Assembly (NCBI GenBank): GCA_964007475.1
Contig: OZ023274.1
Location: 26,503,090 to 26,567,089 of the forward strand
DNA length: 64,000 bases
Source of the DNA: Hybos culiciformis
Taxonomy: Eukaryota; Arthropoda; Insecta; Diptera; Hybotidae
Direction: 5' to 3'
The notes beneath the pieces were generated by a model, which saw nothing but the letters and a program-made list of their open reading frames with translations, had not been told where the DNA came from and made no database searches. Below are positions 39,401 through 48,153 of this stretch, piece after piece. Each line of letters starts with the position of its first letter. Positions within the stretch are counted from its first letter, which is position 1. The translations under genes and the position numbers were made by a program.

Positions 39401-39500
39401 AAGTAATTGTATACGTAATTTTAATGCTTATTATGAATTAATGGATTTCAGTTGTTCAAGAAAAGTATTCAAAGACTCTATCTTTAAGAATTTTTATTAA
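36393..39500 (+). CDS. Retrotransposon ORF2: endonuclease-reverse transcriptase
   Basis: Nicks target DNA and copies the element RNA into it. The frame is open from 36393 (just after TGA 36390-36392) to TAA at 39498-39500. It overlaps ORF1 by 22 bases in the -1 frame, followed by about 60 Asn/Ser-rich codons. Counting from 36594, the endonuclease spans 1-250 (QNVRG with N13, SETW with E40, GDFN near 164, a YHPP block near 245). The RT spans about 470-760 (DFAKAFDRVN near 605, FADD near 693), then the C-terminal domain. There is no in-frame ATG until codon 70 (36801), inside the endonuclease, so normal initiation would remove N13 and E40. Oddities: the usual GVPQG reads GVGQG, and NYRPI reads NYRSI. 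Translation by -1 frameshift from ORF1 is inferred. Confidence 0.75.
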   Translation, partial: AKYFKKLNCDIGNNDLTNSIFLNNSIISSFIVNNSTVPIINNSVNNINDNSTNNKNNNNNNVIANNNLLNFSNFIIYYQNVRGLRTKKDEFFSSLFNFDSDLIALSETWLHASILSSEYFNENIFNVFRCDRNYDEMNVLFGGGVLIAVNSIHSAVQIDLKYCCADVEQLCIKIDNLILDGVKNSSLLIFLSYISPSYNIEKKNEIYAMHVDNITCVLQKYCDNNCFSCILGDFNLSKLNWKFCDEDKVLLPFNVSQNYESLILDSFFALNLIQINHVTNVINKILDLVFLSKEIEFEVSESDYHIVNMDNYHPPLLIKLKSFYFLNNLTYVCTKKYDFKNCDFVSLNTFLGNFDSLDNSVNIPLKDIYNSFLYYLFEGFDKFVPVKREFRSNHPPWFNKRLSSLKNARNSAHKKAKKTELNADLVVFRRLRKEYEFLNKFLYHQYIAQTESFLKKDSKFFWVFIKKLKSSSCFPKGMFYGNKVAADLGETSDLFAEYFQSIFELNNDIDVNFNYSNIHEIFSLGHIILTENEVSNIIKNLDCNVNPGIDGIPAIVVKNCSNLSKILTSVFNRSLSEGNYLDSWKLSSILPIHKSGTKLDVMNYRSIVKIPVIAKIFESAIKNRVYFLVKEHISDSQHGFVNGRSCITNLVTFANYVLNSLENRSQVDCIYTDFAKAFDRVNPRLLVKKLEALGLHSSMLTWVASYLSNRKQIVVIENVKSSIIIDIQSGVGQGTHLGPLFFILFINDISTCFKFCNHLIFADDLKLFSVINEPSDSLLVQADLNNLKTWCDLNKISLNIDKCRIVSYSRKQNLILISYKFDDTDISRVNQIKDCGVIFNNDMSFNSHIEMVISKAYMRLGFLKRNCLNFKDPYTLKAIYTTQVRSILEYASIVWMPYYQIHINKIESVQKRVIKFCLRSLNFDSNANVSSYTGKCRLIGLETLYHRRIVASTIFAYDVITSKLNCPNLTGLFDIRIPRSGLRSESFLSVPFRRTNYSYYEPLSNCIRNFNAYYELMDFSCSRKVFKDSIFKNFY
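36405..36411 (+). promoter_or_regulatory. Candidate -1 ribosomal frameshift heptamer A_AAA_AAC
   Basis: In the ORF1 frame the last codons read TCA AAA AAC TAA, giving the exact X_XXY_YYZ heptamer A_AAA_AAC immediately before the stop. A slip of one base back enters the ORF2 frame, which is open from here to 39500. The downstream RNA is AU-rich and I see no strong pseudoknot, which weakens the case for high efficiency. Confidence 0.55.
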
Positions 39501-39791
39501 TGAATTAAAACTTATTATCTTATTATTGTAAAATATTATAATTATATTTTTAATCTCTTATTATTATCAGTCTTATTAATGGACTAAGTGTAATTGAAAT
39601 CGTTAGAATTAAATAGTTCTGTAAAGTTCTTATCCTGATTAAATATTGAATTAGATTAATAGTTTAAGTGAAATTTAATTTTTAGAAATATAAGTTCTTT
39701 AAAGGTTTTGTATCCTGATAGAATAAATAAATAAATAGGCAATTGGTGGGATACATTTTTTCTTGGCGTTAATATGAATTTTTTCATTTTA

Positions 39792-40798
39792 ATGCGTGAT
39801 TTACACAATGGCTAAATTTGTAATCTTTTAATTTTTTCTAGTCAAACTAGAACGGGAAAGCGATAAATAAACAATAACAACAAACATGTGAAAGAAGTAG
39901 ACAGAAATTTAATAATTTTTTTCACACAAAACATAAACAAATTTTATAGCAAATTTACGTGCGGGTTACACTTGCTGAAAAAAAAATTATGATTATGATT
40001 TTTTTTTAATGTCGTGTGAAATTTTTATGAGTCAAAAATCATACTGGCTTGGACTTCATGTTCCAGAGGCATTCGTGCTCCCTGTATAAATTTATAAATT
40101 TTAATATTTCTTCCTTATAAAATTTTTTTAAACATGTTTTTTCTATTTTCTCTCTTTTTACTAAGTTCTTAGTTTTTATAAACTTCACCTTTTTCAATAA
40201 AATATCTTGTTTTTTAAAGTAAGTTATTTTATTTATTTAATAAATAATTCACATAGATTTTTTTAAATTTCAACATTCAAATTCAAATCCCGTAATAACA
40301 AACCACTTTTATTATTGTTGTTTGCGCTTTCAAGAGTTTACTTTTTTCTTTGGCAGCCAAAAATTTTCCTTTTGACAGAAAAAAATCAACAATGATATTT
40401 TTAAGCATGATTTTCCATCATGATTATTTCTTAATTTTTTTTCACACAAAATTTCGCACATACATTCAAAAAAATCATGATTTTTTTTTTCAGCAAGTGT
40501 AACCCCCAGGTTAGAAATACAATAATAATTTTTCAGAAACTATAAAATTCAAATTATAACATACATTTTTTTTACGCGCCTAGTAAAAAAAAGACGTAAA
40601 CTATAAAAAAAGATGAACTAGTTCATCTTTTTTTTTTTTGCTATAAAAAAAGATTATAAAAAAAGACACAAAAAAAAAAAGATTACGCTGTTCTTACTGC
40701 TCTAACACATTAGTTTTTGTATCTTCTGTCCTGTTTTGTTTTGGGATCTTTTTTTTTTGCAAAATGGCTAAAAATGTAGCCATTGTGTAAATCAAGCT
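39792..40798. mobile_element. TIR element, copy 1 (Tc1-like TA duplication)
   Basis: Inverted ends GTGATTTACACAATGGCTAA (left) and TAGCCATTGTGTAAATCA (right), with TA on both outer sides (39790-39791 and 40799-40800). The inside includes a 16-20 base palindromic block AAAGATGAACTAGTTCATCTTT near 40609-40632. The same sequences recur in reverse order in copy 2 (47639-55998). No transposase frame is present. A separate MITE (39963-40505) is inserted in it. Confidence 0.75.
39963..40505. mobile_element. MITE nested in TIR element copy 1
   Basis: Ends GGGTTACACTTGCTGAAAAA at the left and CAGCAAGTGTAACCC at the right are inverse complements. The corresponding position in copy 2 of the host element lacks it, which shows that it is a later insertion. 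About 540 bp, no coding frame. Confidence 0.65.
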
Positions 40799-41069
40799 TA
40801 ACTCAACAACTATTTAAATATTTGCGAAACCTTATTCGAACCTAATTTTGGACAGCTTATAGCTGACGCGCCTGAATAACCTGAAAGCTGCGCCGTTCAA
40901 GTTCAATGCTGTAAAAGTTGAAACCATTTAACATTTTAATGGCCTCAATTAAATTGATTTTACCCCTGTTATATATTATTTTTGATCGGCCAACTGTAAT
41001 CAGGTTGGCGGACTTGCTTTATTAAAACGTCAAATGGATAAATTAAATTTTTTTCCTCAAAACCAAAAA

Positions 41070-41977
41070 CAGACTTGACGCCGACGAGTTTTTGGCTACG
41101 GCGACGCGCTTAGAAAAAAAAGTAAGCGACGGGCAGCGCCATCGGCGTGCAAAAAAAAAACAAAAAAAAAAAGGAAAGAGCAAAAAAAAAAACGGTGTAA
41201 TTGCCGTTTCCTTGAAATTGTCAGAATGGCCTGAAACTTGGAGGGGGGGTAGAGGCGGTACCCAAACTTCCAAAACTGAAATCAGTTTTTGGGGCTCGGG
41301 CCCCGTTTCGGAGATAGAGCCCCCCAAAGTTTTCATACATTTTTGTATGGGAAATTTTTTTTTTTTGCCCGATGGGCCCTATTTTTGGCAAAAGGGTAAA
41401 GGGGGTGCCCAAAAACAAGAAGGGGGGTGGGGGGCGGCGGGCGGGCGGTCTGGTGGTTGGTCAGTGGGATTTGCGGCTGGCGCCGCAAATCCCACTGACC
41501 AACCACCAGACCGCCCGCCCGCCGCCCCCCACCACCCCTTCTTGTTTTGGGGCACCCCTACACTCTCTACAAAAAAAATGGGGCAAATCGAGCAAAAAAA
41601 AAAAAATTGCCCATACAAAATGTATGAAAACTTTGGGGGGCTCTATCTCCGAAACGGGGCCCGAGCCCCAAAAACTGATTTCAGTTTTGGAAGTTTGGGC
41701 ACCTCCTCTACCCCCCCTCTAAGTTTCAGCCCATTCTGATAGTTTCAAGGAAACGGCACTTTAGCCAAAAAAACAAAAAAAAAAAAAAAAATTTTAAAAA
41801 AATAACTAAAAAACCGAAAAAATATAAGAAATTTTTTTGGCACGCCGATAAAAAATATAAAATGCGACGAAGTGCGTACGCCCTGAGACGTCGACAAAAA
41901 CGTTTTGCGACGGCGGACAAAAAAATCGGTTGCGATGGGCAGCGCACGGCGTATTTTCTTGTCGGCGTCGCCGTCTG
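41070..41977. mobile_element. hAT-like MITE, copy 1 (carries the large palindrome)
   Basis: The left end begins CAGACTTGACGCCGACGAG. The right end is CTTGTCGGCGTCGCCGTCTG, its imperfect inverse. Inner parts (GGCTACGGCGACGCGCTTA; CATCGGCGTGC / GGCACGCCGAT) match copy 2 at 45742-47112 in the same orientation. The word CCTCAAAA lies directly right of the element (41978-41985) and 7 bases left of it (41055-41062), so the 8-base duplication is likely but imperfect. The A-rich centre is occupied by a 555-bp foldback. It ends about 270 bases before the mRpS26 start codon. Confidence 0.65.
41203..41757. repeat. 555-bp near-perfect palindrome (foldback element)
   Basis: The two arms (41203-41477 and 41482-41757) are inverse complements around a 4-base loop TGGC (41478-41481). 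Paired words are GCCGTTTCC/GGAAACGGC, CAAACTTCCAAAACTGAAAT and its complement, CCGTTTCGGAGATAGAGCCC and its complement, and GGTCAGTGGGATTTGCGGC with GCCGCAAATCCCACTGACC. It is strikingly GC-rich for this genome. All the frames of 65-215 residues over it on both strands are shadows of the repeat. Confidence 0.85.
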
Positions 41978-42245
41978 CCTCAAAATTCCATTCAATCCAA
42001 TCCAATCAAATCTAAATATAAATATACAATTCAAATATAGAGAGATCTACCTTATCTGTGCCAAAGTCTCACGATCAGGAAGGAGGACGAACGGTTTCAC
42101 TATTGACTTTAATTTATTTTGATTCGGGAATATAATCGTACGTACGAAAATTAACTAGAATAGAAATAAATATTGAAAACTGATATTAGTGGTTTTGGTT
42201 ATTCGTCTAGAGGAGAAACAAGGAAAATTAGGTTTTTATAGAAAG

Positions 42246-43240
42246 ATGTTTTTGCCATCAACTGCTAGTTGGTTATTAAATTCAAAACCGATTGCAGTAC
42301 AATTCGTTCGTTTTATCAGAAAACCAAGATGGATACCTGTAGCTAAGTCTAAAAAATTTAGAATTCCAGTTCATCCGCCACAAAGTGATGATGAGAAAAA
42401 AGAACTACTAAGATTGCATAACAATTATAGGTAGGTATATCTAGGTTAGATAGATAGGAATACTGTAACGAAAATAACAAGAAGCTTACGTATTACACTA
42501 AGAATAAATAATTTGCTTTTCCAGCTGCTTTCATGTAAAATTGCTAACAAATGAATGATGAATTCTTTGTGTCTAGCGTTTTAAATAATATTGAGTTGTC
42601 TTGATTATGATATTTGCATCTCCACTTTTTTTTAATGCCTTGATTTTGATACTATGATATTTTTCTAAATTTAAGGACACAAACAAGGTCAATTCGTTTA
42701 TTTTTGATTAATGAAGTTGAAAATCAAAAGAAAATGTCGTCAGCTGATCATTTGATTTTAAGTCCTGAACAACAAGAAAAAGAATATTCTCAAATTTTAA
42801 ATATTAACGAAGTATGGAATAAGAGGTGCGCAATGGACCGTGACGATCGTTTGAGAAAAAATGAAGAAGAAAAGAAAGTATATGTAAAAGAGCGTTTAGA
42901 GATGGCAATGGAAAAGTCCATTGCAAAAGAAGAACGAATCAAGGAAATTGTTAAAACTGCAAAGGTAAAAAACTAATAATAAAGAAAATTTTTTTTTGCT
43001 GGGATGCTTTTTTTTTGTTAATTGAAGTAGTTAAGAACGATATTTCACAAGTCATTTAAGATTTTTTATTTTTCTCAACCACAAAGCACAAAATTATTTT
43101 TCTTTTAGGAAAACTCTTCAACATTCATAACGAGGGATAAGATGGACGAAGTCATAGAAACAGCAATGGCTAATGTTATAGTCTATAATAAACCAATAGA
43201 TCTTAGTAAAGATTTGAAAAGTAAAATAGAAAAAAAATAA
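42246..43240 (+). CDS. mRpS26: Mitochondrial small-subunit ribosomal protein mRpS26 (3 exons, 201 aa)
   Basis: Component of the mitochondrial 28S ribosomal subunit, so it acts in translation inside mitochondria. Exons 42246-42430, 42676-42964 and 43109-43240 join in phase to 201 codons plus TAA. The N terminus is basic and Ser/Arg-containing, as expected of a mitochondrial targeting peptide. The middle (about 85-160) is a highly charged coiled-coil-like helix (Glu/Lys/Arg-rich). Family hallmarks are LRLHNNYRTQTRSIRLFLIN at the exon 1/2 junction and STFITRDKMDEVIETAM in exon 3, which parallels NFITRENLEARVEAAL in vertebrate MRPS26. Start: the ATG at 42246; an upstream in-frame extension exists without a better start. 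It is tail-to-tail with POLR3D, the two stop codons being about 220 bases apart. Confidence 0.87.
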
Positions 43241-43288
43241 TAATTTATTAAAATATTCATAGGGAAAAAATTAAAAATTTAACATTGT

Positions 43289-43315
43289 TTTATTTTATAT
43301 AAAAAATTAAATAAA
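43289..43315. terminator. Facing poly(A) signals of mRpS26 and POLR3D (candidate)
   Basis: An AATAAA on the plus strand (43310-43315) follows the mRpS26 stop by 70 bases. An AATAAA on the minus strand (43294-43289) follows the POLR3D stop by about 160 bases. If both are used, the two 3' UTRs overlap. Such hexamers are common by chance here, so this is only a candidate. Confidence 0.35.
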
Positions 43316-43457
43316 ATTTTAATATTAAATTATACTTATATAAATCGAATTCTAGATCTAGATCATTATAATCGTGTAGCATATATTTGAAGTTTTCCAT
43401 TTCACCATAGTCCAAAGTATTCAGTCACATAGTCGATATTCCCTCTTGTGTTTGTTT

Positions 43458-45449
43458 TTAAGATTCATTTGTTAAAGAATCCCAATCAGGTGTTACTGTT
43501 ACTTTTGTGCTTATTTTGCCTAAATTAATCATATCACCACTTCTTTCTTCTGGTCTAGTTATAATCGATACTAATTGCTAAAAATAAATTAAAATTAAAA
43601 ATCTGAATAAATTAATTAGTTTAAGCTTACCTGAACGAATTTTGATTCCATTCCTAAATTTAGGTCAAAAGTAAAATTTCCCAGCACCATTTTTTGTTTC
43701 CCAGATCTGTATCGAATTAATTTACCTATTTGACCTTCTGGCAACATAGAAATTGATGGCTTAAAAGAGAAAATTAATTATCACTAACAAAACTTTATCA
43801 ATTTCGAAGTTCAAGAAAAATTATTCATGAACCGAATTCTCAAGGAATGATTTTCAGTTAAATAAAATTTTTAAAAAACTTATTTAATCAATCAAATGCT
43901 CCTTAATTCGGTTTTAGTAAAATGCGCTTGGTTCCCTTTTAGTCTATATTAAAATAAATTTCAACATAAAATTAAAAGTACATATTAATTTAATTTTAAA
44001 ATGAAACCATAACAGGAAGTAAAATAATACAAAGTAACATTTTTACCTGCTGTATATTAGAGCTTTCACTATCTTGATTATTTTCAATTTTACTATCGAT
44101 TTTCTCACACGGTAATGCGTCTGGGAACTAAATAAAAAAGAAATTTCAAAATTTAGAAAATAATCCAGTTTATTAGACAAAAGGGTCTTACCTGTAGTAA
44201 AAATAGCTGAGATGATTGAGAATCAAACAACTGTTTAATATCACATATTTTATTTTTGTCTAAGTCTTCTTCAATTTTTAATGATTCTAGTTTTCCTAAA
44301 GCTACATTTTCTAAAAAGCAAAAAAAAAAAATCGGTAATAGTACTGCAATTTCTACAAAGAAGTTTTTATTTTAATAAAGACCTTTTTCAATTGAAAAAA
44401 CTAATGGTTTTAACTTAACTAAAAGCAGTTTAAAAAAAAGTATGTTTCCATGATTTTGAAAGATTTAAGATTTACTATTATGTATTTTACCTTTTATTAA
44501 TTTAACAGGTTGATTTTCACAATTCATAATTTCACAATCGTCATCTGATGCAGAGTCACCCAATATATCATCAAGATATCTCTGTTCAGATTTAGGATCA
44601 ATTTTCCCGTTTAATTGAATAGATTTTCTTGGTTTTACGTCATCATTTTTTCTACTTCCACCAACATTACCTGACGAATAACCTAAAATAAAATTATAAA
44701 TGAATTTTTTTTTTTTGCAAATAATCGGAGAATCAGATTATTTACCTGAAGATGATCTTTTAAAAGCACCTCCTATTCCTTCAGAAAAGACACCTAGTGT
44801 TTGAATAAGATTATTATTACTGGAACGATTATGATGACGTTCAGATTTATTTTTTTCTGCTTTATTTCTTACTTTTCGTATAGTATCTTTGGAAGTTTTT
44901 ACTTCACTGAAAAAAAATTTTAAATAAGAAAAAGATTTTTAAATCGTCATATTTAAAAATAGGTATTAAATAAAAATATTCCGAAAAAAAAAAAAACAAA
45001 TCCATTAAATTAAATGAAGATAGGTAGGCAGGTAGGTATAATTTTTTTTGATCGGATTTAAATTGAGACGTGAGGCAAAAAAAAACCTTGGGACGTGACA
45101 TAAGCCTAAATGCTTTCATAAATCAAATCATCATATATATATGATGAAATCAAATATTGAAACGTAGACATAGTCGTAGGTTAGGTAGGGACAACCAAAA
45201 CTTACGCTGCTTTCTGTCGAACTATATTTAAATTCGGTGTGTAAACTTTTTTTGTAGTTTTTGAACGAATTGCCCCGCAACCACCTAAAAAGAATAATGA
45301 AAATTTTAATTTTGCACTCAATTGCGACAAAAACAAAATATTTTTTTAGTTGACTACTAACCCAATGTTAAGTCTCTTGGAGATTTCAATGAAGACAGCT
45401 TAATTGTTGGAGGCTTGTCTGATGTTGCTCCCCCCATTTTGTTATTCAT
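43458..45449 (-). CDS. POLR3D: DNA-directed RNA polymerase III subunit RPC4 (8 exons, 322 aa)
   Basis: Pol III subunit that, with RPC5, forms the TFIIF-like subcomplex for initiation and termination at tRNA and 5S genes in the nucleus. Minus-strand exons 45449-45362, 45284-45206, 44906-44746, 44682-44491, 44310-44192, 44127-44047, 43759-43631 and 43577-43458 join in phase from ATG to TAA. The N-terminal half is Lys/Arg/Ser-rich and disordered, with the conserved LIQTLGVFSEGIG block. The middle is acidic (DDILGDSASDDD). The C-terminal RPC4 signature reads PEGQIGKLIRYRSGKQKMVL and then GNFTFDLNLGMESKFVQQLV. FPDALP precedes the signature, as in other RPC4 proteins. The length is near that of animal RPC4 (about 400 in human), somewhat short. 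A hAT-like MITE begins about 290 bases upstream of the ATG. Confidence 0.88.
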
Positions 45450-45629
45450 TTCAAAAATTTTAAAAAATATCTCGAATTTATGCTTAAATTTTATTAAATT
45501 AAAAAAAAAATATTTAAATAAATTTTTTTTCCGTTTATTAATTCATAATCATATTATTATTTAAAAAATGTTTTTCCTATTTATTTATTTATTTATTTAA
45601 TAAAAATATTAATTTTATGTTTTCAAAAC

Positions 45630-45664
45630 ATTGTATTGTATTGTATTGTATTGTATTGTATTAT
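45630..45664 (+). repeat. (TTGTA)n microsatellite
   Basis: A run of about seven perfect TTGTA pentamers lies just upstream of the POLR3D start, between the gene and the hAT-like MITE. Confidence 0.85.
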
Positions 45665-45860
45665 TTATTAAAATAATAAATTTAAAAAAAATAAACACCT
45701 CGTTGGTTTTATTTGACAACTTCGACAGTCCGACTCCACACTAGACGGCCGACGCCAAAGTTTTTGGCTGCGGCGACGCGCTTATAAAAAACTCAGCGAC
45801 GTGCGGCGTTACCGGCGTGCTAAAAAAAAAATTAAAAAAACCAAAAAAAAAAAATTAATA

Positions 45861-46197
45861 GTGCTTCTCCCAGGATTTTTTTGAATAAAAATATTCTGAA
45901 TAAAAATATTCCTAATGTATTTTGTTAGTGTAATTTAATGTCAAAAATATTTCAAGTTGAATTTTTTAATACATGCCCCAAGGCATGTATTAAAATATTC
46001 TGTACAAAAAAACATCATTACTGTCAAATCAAAGTTGTTTTGTTTTGAATTTTTAAAACATTTTTTCTCTTGAAAGAAATAATAAAAAAAAGTAAAAAAA
46101 ATATTCTCCGGAGAATTTGTATTTTTTTGACACTATCAAAATATTTTTATGTTAAAATATTTTTATTCAAGAAAAATAAAAATCCTGGGAGAAGCAC
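45861..46197. mobile_element. MITE nested in hAT-like copy 2
   Basis: Ends GTGCTTCTCCCAGGATTTTT and AAAAATCCTGGGAGAAGCAC are perfect inverse complements, and TA flanks both sides (45859-45860 and 46198-46199). Second-layer inverted words (GAATAAAAATATT / AATATTTTTATTC) follow inward. About 340 bp, no coding capacity; Tc1/mariner-type by its TA duplication. Confidence 0.75.
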
Positions 46198-46201
46198 TAA
46201 T

Positions 46202-46575
46202 ATCATGTTCAAACATCAAAATTTAAACTATAAAACCGTTCAAACATAAAATAAAATTAAACTAGTGTTATTTTGTCAACTAAAATTTTTTTTGTTATTA
46301 TTTATATTTTTTATTACTCATACAAAAAGAGTAGAATTTTTTTTTTAGTTTTTCACCACTTATTTTATTTTGCCCGACTTTATCTACATAAATTATGCTA
46401 TGAATTATTACAAATAATTGATTTCACTTTTGCTTACTGCTTTCATTTTCTAGTTTTAATAAGTAGTTTTAGCTTAAACTGGTGTAACTAACTACAGAAA
46501 TTTTGTACGGCGGAAACCAAAACTACACTAGTTTAAGCTTAAACTATATAATTTTGGGCCTGTTTGAACGCCGTA
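46202..46575. mobile_element. MITE 'ATCATGTTCAAACA', uninterrupted copy
   Basis: Begins ATCATGTTCAAACATCAAAA and ends GGCCTGTTTGAACGCCGTAT, an imperfect inverted pair. Inside are TTAAACTAGTGTTATTTTGT and the palindrome ACTAGTTTAAGCTTAAACTA. A second copy (48407-49568) is nearly the same but split by a hAT element at the AGCTTAAA word. Comparison of the two gives the empty-site sequence for that insertion. Confidence 0.65.
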
Positions 46576-46613
46576 TTAGGAAAAAATAAAAAAAACGAAA
46601 AAAAAAGTAACTA

Positions 46614-46946
46614 GGTGTCTACATTAGCGTATTTTTCCTGCATGCGATTTTGTTCTTTAAATGTATTCGTGTATCTTTATACAAAATCCAAAATCGCAGC
46701 AAAATTCGCATGCTGATTTTGAATAATTTTTCAGCATGCGTATTTTTTGACATTTCTCACAAATTTTGCTTTTTTTTTATTAATTTGACATTTAAGTCAA
46801 GTAAAATGGTACAATTTGGAAAAACCGCATGCTGTAAATCTAACCCAGTGGCATATTGAGCACATACAAATACTAATAAATGAAACAGAAAAAATAGAAT
46901 ACATTCATAAATACGCGCGATTCTAAATCGCTAATGTAGACAGCCC
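46614..46946. mobile_element. Third MITE nested in hAT-like copy 2
   Basis: GTGTCTACATTAGCG at the left and CGCTAATGTAGACAGC at the right are inverse complements. The interior carries several GCATGC words (for example CTGCATGCGATTTTG and CAGCATGCGTATTTTT). The exact ends and the target duplication are unresolved. Confidence 0.55.
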
Positions 46947-47167
46947 GTAACCAAAAAAATATTAGAAAAATTTTTAGCATGCCGATACAAAATATAAAAA
47001 TGCGGCGCAAGGCGTACGCACTGAAATCTCTACAAAATGTTTGCGACGGCGAACAAAAAAATGGTTTGCGGCGGTTAGCGCACGGCGTATTTTCTTGTCG
47101 GCGTCGCTTCTGCTCCACACTCCACTCGAGTATACTTCTAGTTGGTAGTTGGTGTTGCTATTAAAAA

Positions 47168-47207
47168 GTGCCGCAAATCCCACTGACCAACCGCCCGCCC
47201 GCCGCCC
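47168..47207. repeat. GC-rich half-site shared with the palindrome centre
   Basis: GCCGCAAATCCCACTGACCAACC followed by CCGCCCGCCGCC repeats the right side of the centre of the 41203-41757 palindrome (41482-41530). It suggests that a fragment of that foldback family was left next to the hairpin array. The inverse half is not present here. Confidence 0.6.
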
Positions 47208-47244
47208 TGCTGCCCCTGCCCTGTGTGCTCACCTCACAAGATTA

Positions 47245-47537
47245 CGCGGCCTTATTTCGTTTATAAAAATGAAATTAGCCCTCCGAATAATTGTTTTTTT
47301 TTGTCGCGGCCTTATTTCATTTTTCAAAACGAAATAAGGCCGCGAGGAATTTTTTGCGGTCTTATTTCATTTTTCAAAATGAAATAAGACCGCGAGGATT
47401 TTTTCGCGGCCTTATTTCATTTTGAAAAACGAAATAAGGCCGCGAAAAAATCTTCGCGGCCTTATTTCATTTTTCAAAATGAAATAAGACCGCAACAAAA
47501 AAACGTCGCGGCCTTATTTCCTGCGGCCTTATTTCCA
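47245..47537. repeat. 50-bp-period array of perfect hairpins (nested palindrome)
   Basis: Units starting at 47305, 47355, 47405 and 47455 each carry CGCGGCCTTATTTC followed by a short A/T centre and GAAATAAGGCCGCG: a 14-bp GC-capped stem, one mismatch, four more pairs and a 2-base loop. A degenerate unit lies at 47245-47285 and two left half-units at 47507-47537. Unit 3 shows a paired change (GCGGTC with GACCGC). The centre and spacers invert around unit 4, so the block 47356-47493 is itself one large palindrome. It has no coding capacity and does not match any family I know. Confidence 0.85.
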
Positions 47538-47956
47538 TCCCCCTTTTTATAGTATCGATTTGTGCAAATAAATTCCAATAGGTATCGCTATACGTACTTA
47601 TGACATTGGGGCTTCACCATGATGGATTCAAATTTCTAATGCATGATTTACACAATGGCTAAAAAAAAACTCCAAAACAAAACAAGACAGAAGATACAAA
47701 AACTATTGTGTTAGAGCAGTACAAACAGCGTAATCTTTTTTTTTTGGTGTCTTTTTTTTGTAATCTTTGTTTATAGGAAAAGACACAAAAAAAAAAAGAA
47801 GATGAACTAGTTCATCTTTTTTTATAGTTTACGTCTTTTTTTTTCTAGGCGCGTAAATAAAATTTATGGTATAATTCGAATTTTATAGTTTCTGACAATT
47901 ATTATTGTGTTGTCCATTTATTTCTAAATAAAAAAAAATAATTGAGGTTATTTTAC

Positions 47957-48153
47957 TGTTGTGATGTTTTCAATTAGTGATAAACGATAACACTGAATTG
48001 TGATGTATATTTGACAGGATAGAATGGTTACACCGGCATTTCAATTTAGTTAATTAGAACTTGTTACTAAATGTTATCTTTTCAAATCTATATTAGAAAT
48101 AAAGTAATTAATTGTTAAGATAAAATCGAGCTTCAATTAATAAGGTCACAACA
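47957..48153 (+). repeat. Left long terminal repeat
   Basis: Starts TGTTGTGATGTTTTCAATTA and ends AAGGTCACAACA; the two outer ends TGTTGTGA / TCACAACA are inverse. Contains ATTAGAAATAAAGT, a plausible poly(A) signal. Matches the right LTR at every base I compared except 48131. Confidence 0.9.

Larger units (their letters stand above)
35668..39736 (+). mobile_element. CR1/Jockey-type non-LTR retrotransposon with both ORFs open
   Basis: A two-ORF element. ORF1 (35668-36414) has a PHD-like zinc finger. ORF2 (open frame from 36393 through 39500) has an apurinic-type endonuclease followed by reverse transcriptase. After ORF2 comes a 3' UTR of about 230 bases ending in the short repeat (AATA)n at 39721-39736, the usual 3' terminus of CR1-related elements. 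The 5' end lies before 35668 but has no clear border. No target duplication is evident, as is common in CR1-like elements. Both reading frames are uninterrupted, unlike every other retroelement in this window, so it may be young. Confidence 0.8.
45742..47112. mobile_element. hAT-like MITE, copy 2, with 8-bp target duplication
   Basis: The 8-base word CTCCACAC flanks both ends exactly (45734-45741 and 47113-47120), the duplication size of hAT elements. The left end is TAGACGGCCGACGCC and the right end is GGCGTCGCTTCTG. Inner GC-rich parts (GGCTGCGGCGACGCGCTTA; CGGCGTGCT / AGCATGCCGAT; GTATTTTCTTGTCGGCGTCG) match copy 1 at 41070-41977 in the same orientation. Three other MITEs sit in its A-rich centre. 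No transposase. Confidence 0.8.

Noticed and set aside
41092..41739. 215-residue open frame with Gly/Pro-rich text, and its mirror frames on the minus strand
   Set aside because: The frames exist only because the palindrome lacks stops in GC-rich arms; the same peptide appears on both strands.
46873..47337. Several overlapping 60-80 codon frames on both strands
   Set aside because: They cover the GC-rich terminal repeat of the hAT-like MITE and the start of the hairpin array; shadows of repeats.
47245..47537. CRISPR-like array
   Set aside because: The repeats are themselves long palindromes, the 'spacers' are 10-12 bases of A/T with no diversity, and the host is an animal nuclear genome.
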